This document shows positions 5,759-5,954 of a stretch of 5,954 nt of DNA, in pieces (position 1 is the stretch's first letter; each line of letters starts with the position of its first letter). Made by a program: the position numbers and the translations under genes. This DNA is from Clostridia bacterium. Its GTDB lineage: Bacteria; Bacillota_A; Clostridia; Christensenellales; Aristaeellaceae. The notes under the pieces were generated by a model. It was given only the letters and a program-made list of their open reading frames with translations. It did no database searches and was not told the DNA's origin. The stretch lies in assembly GCA_017399225.1 (NCBI GenBank), contig JAFQEB010000100.1:1-5954 (forward strand). Direction: 5' to 3'.

Positions 5759-5778
5759 AGGGGAAGTTGTTTCCGGAT

Positions 5779-5954
5779 GAATAAGCGAGCCTTCGTGGCA
5801 GTTCGGGAACCGAAGGTCTCCGACGGCCAGGGGCACCTTAACATTCCTCGTCGCTTTCGCCTACGGCGAAGTCCCCACTGGGGACGCGCTCCCACGGAAT
5901 GCCCCTGGACCCCGCAAGGGATTTCCCCTAACATCGCTTGCACCTTTCGCCTGC
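5779..5954. repeat. Structured intergenic repeat, truncated by window end
   Basis: Starting 20 bases after the membrane-protein stop, the DNA is densely palindromic. CCTTCG/CGAAGG pairs at 5790-5795 with 5811-5816. A 9-bp outer stem, CCAGGGGCA/TGCCCCTGG (5827-5835 with 5900-5908), is continued by TTCC/GGAA (5844-5847 with 5896-5899). It encloses two tight hairpins: TTCGCC-TAC-GGCGAA (5856-5870) and GTCCCC-ACT-GGGGAC (5871-5885). The result is a multibranch, cloverleaf-like fold. Further short stems follow (GCAAG 5914-5918 with CTTGC 5937-5941), and TTTCGCCT recurs at 5855 and 5945. The first 12 bases (5779-5790) recur, inverted, at 360-371. It is not a tRNA and holds no supported gene. It is probably a dispersed repeat or a structured RNA. 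Confidence 0.6.

Noticed and set aside
5728..5943. 71-residue minus-strand frame at the right edge
   Set aside because: It runs across the palindromic repeat and into the end of the membrane-protein gene, without a ribosome binding site or family similarity.
1..5954. CRISPR array, tRNA or rRNA
   Set aside because: There are no evenly spaced direct repeats, and no tRNA T-loop/anticodon pattern or rRNA-like stretch. The cloverleaf-like fold at 5827-5908 lacks tRNA invariant bases.

Overview
The window reads as chromosomal DNA from a fairly GC-rich Firmicute. A gut-associated clostridial lineage (Oscillospiraceae or a relative) fits best. The reasons are AGGAGG-type ribosome binding sites, textbook sigma-A promoters, an oxygen-sensitive type of aldo/keto reductase with two [4Fe-4S] motifs, a NahK-like sugar kinase, and palindrome-dense repeats between genes. 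The genus is an inference and cannot be fixed from the sequence.

Layout, left to right. Positions 1-430 hold no convincing gene, only a chain of at least six hairpin-forming palindromes. Next comes a minus-strand precorrin-6A reductase gene (cobK/cbiJ type, 431-1123). A 245-bp divergent region carries two back-to-back promoters, one for cobK and one for the plus-strand aldo/keto reductase-ferredoxin gene (1369-2595). That gene faces a minus-strand APH/NahK-family kinase (2642-3706), and a strong hairpin between the two stop codons (2607-2638) probably terminates both. The kinase diverges from a plus-strand gene (3836-5758) for a large polytopic membrane protein that resembles GT-C glycosyltransferases. 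The last ~175 bases (5779 to the end) are a second structured repeat, cut off by the window edge.

The four genes are arranged as two divergent pairs (cobK/AKR and kinase/GT-C) and do not form one operon. They look like housekeeping and accessory metabolism (corrin synthesis, a redox enzyme, sugar phosphorylation, surface glycosylation), with no evident shared pathway.

The most unusual item is a ~96-bp in-frame insert inside the aldo/keto reductase (about 1882-1977). It adds ~32 residues between a barrel helix and strand and at DNA level is almost entirely hairpins (1884-1900, 1907-1942, 1942-1959). It resembles, in principle, the protein-embedded palindromic elements known from Rickettsia. 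A second observation is that the repeats downstream of cobK and of the membrane protein share a 12-base motif in the same orientation relative to their upstream gene. This suggests a dispersed repeat family that sits 3' of genes.
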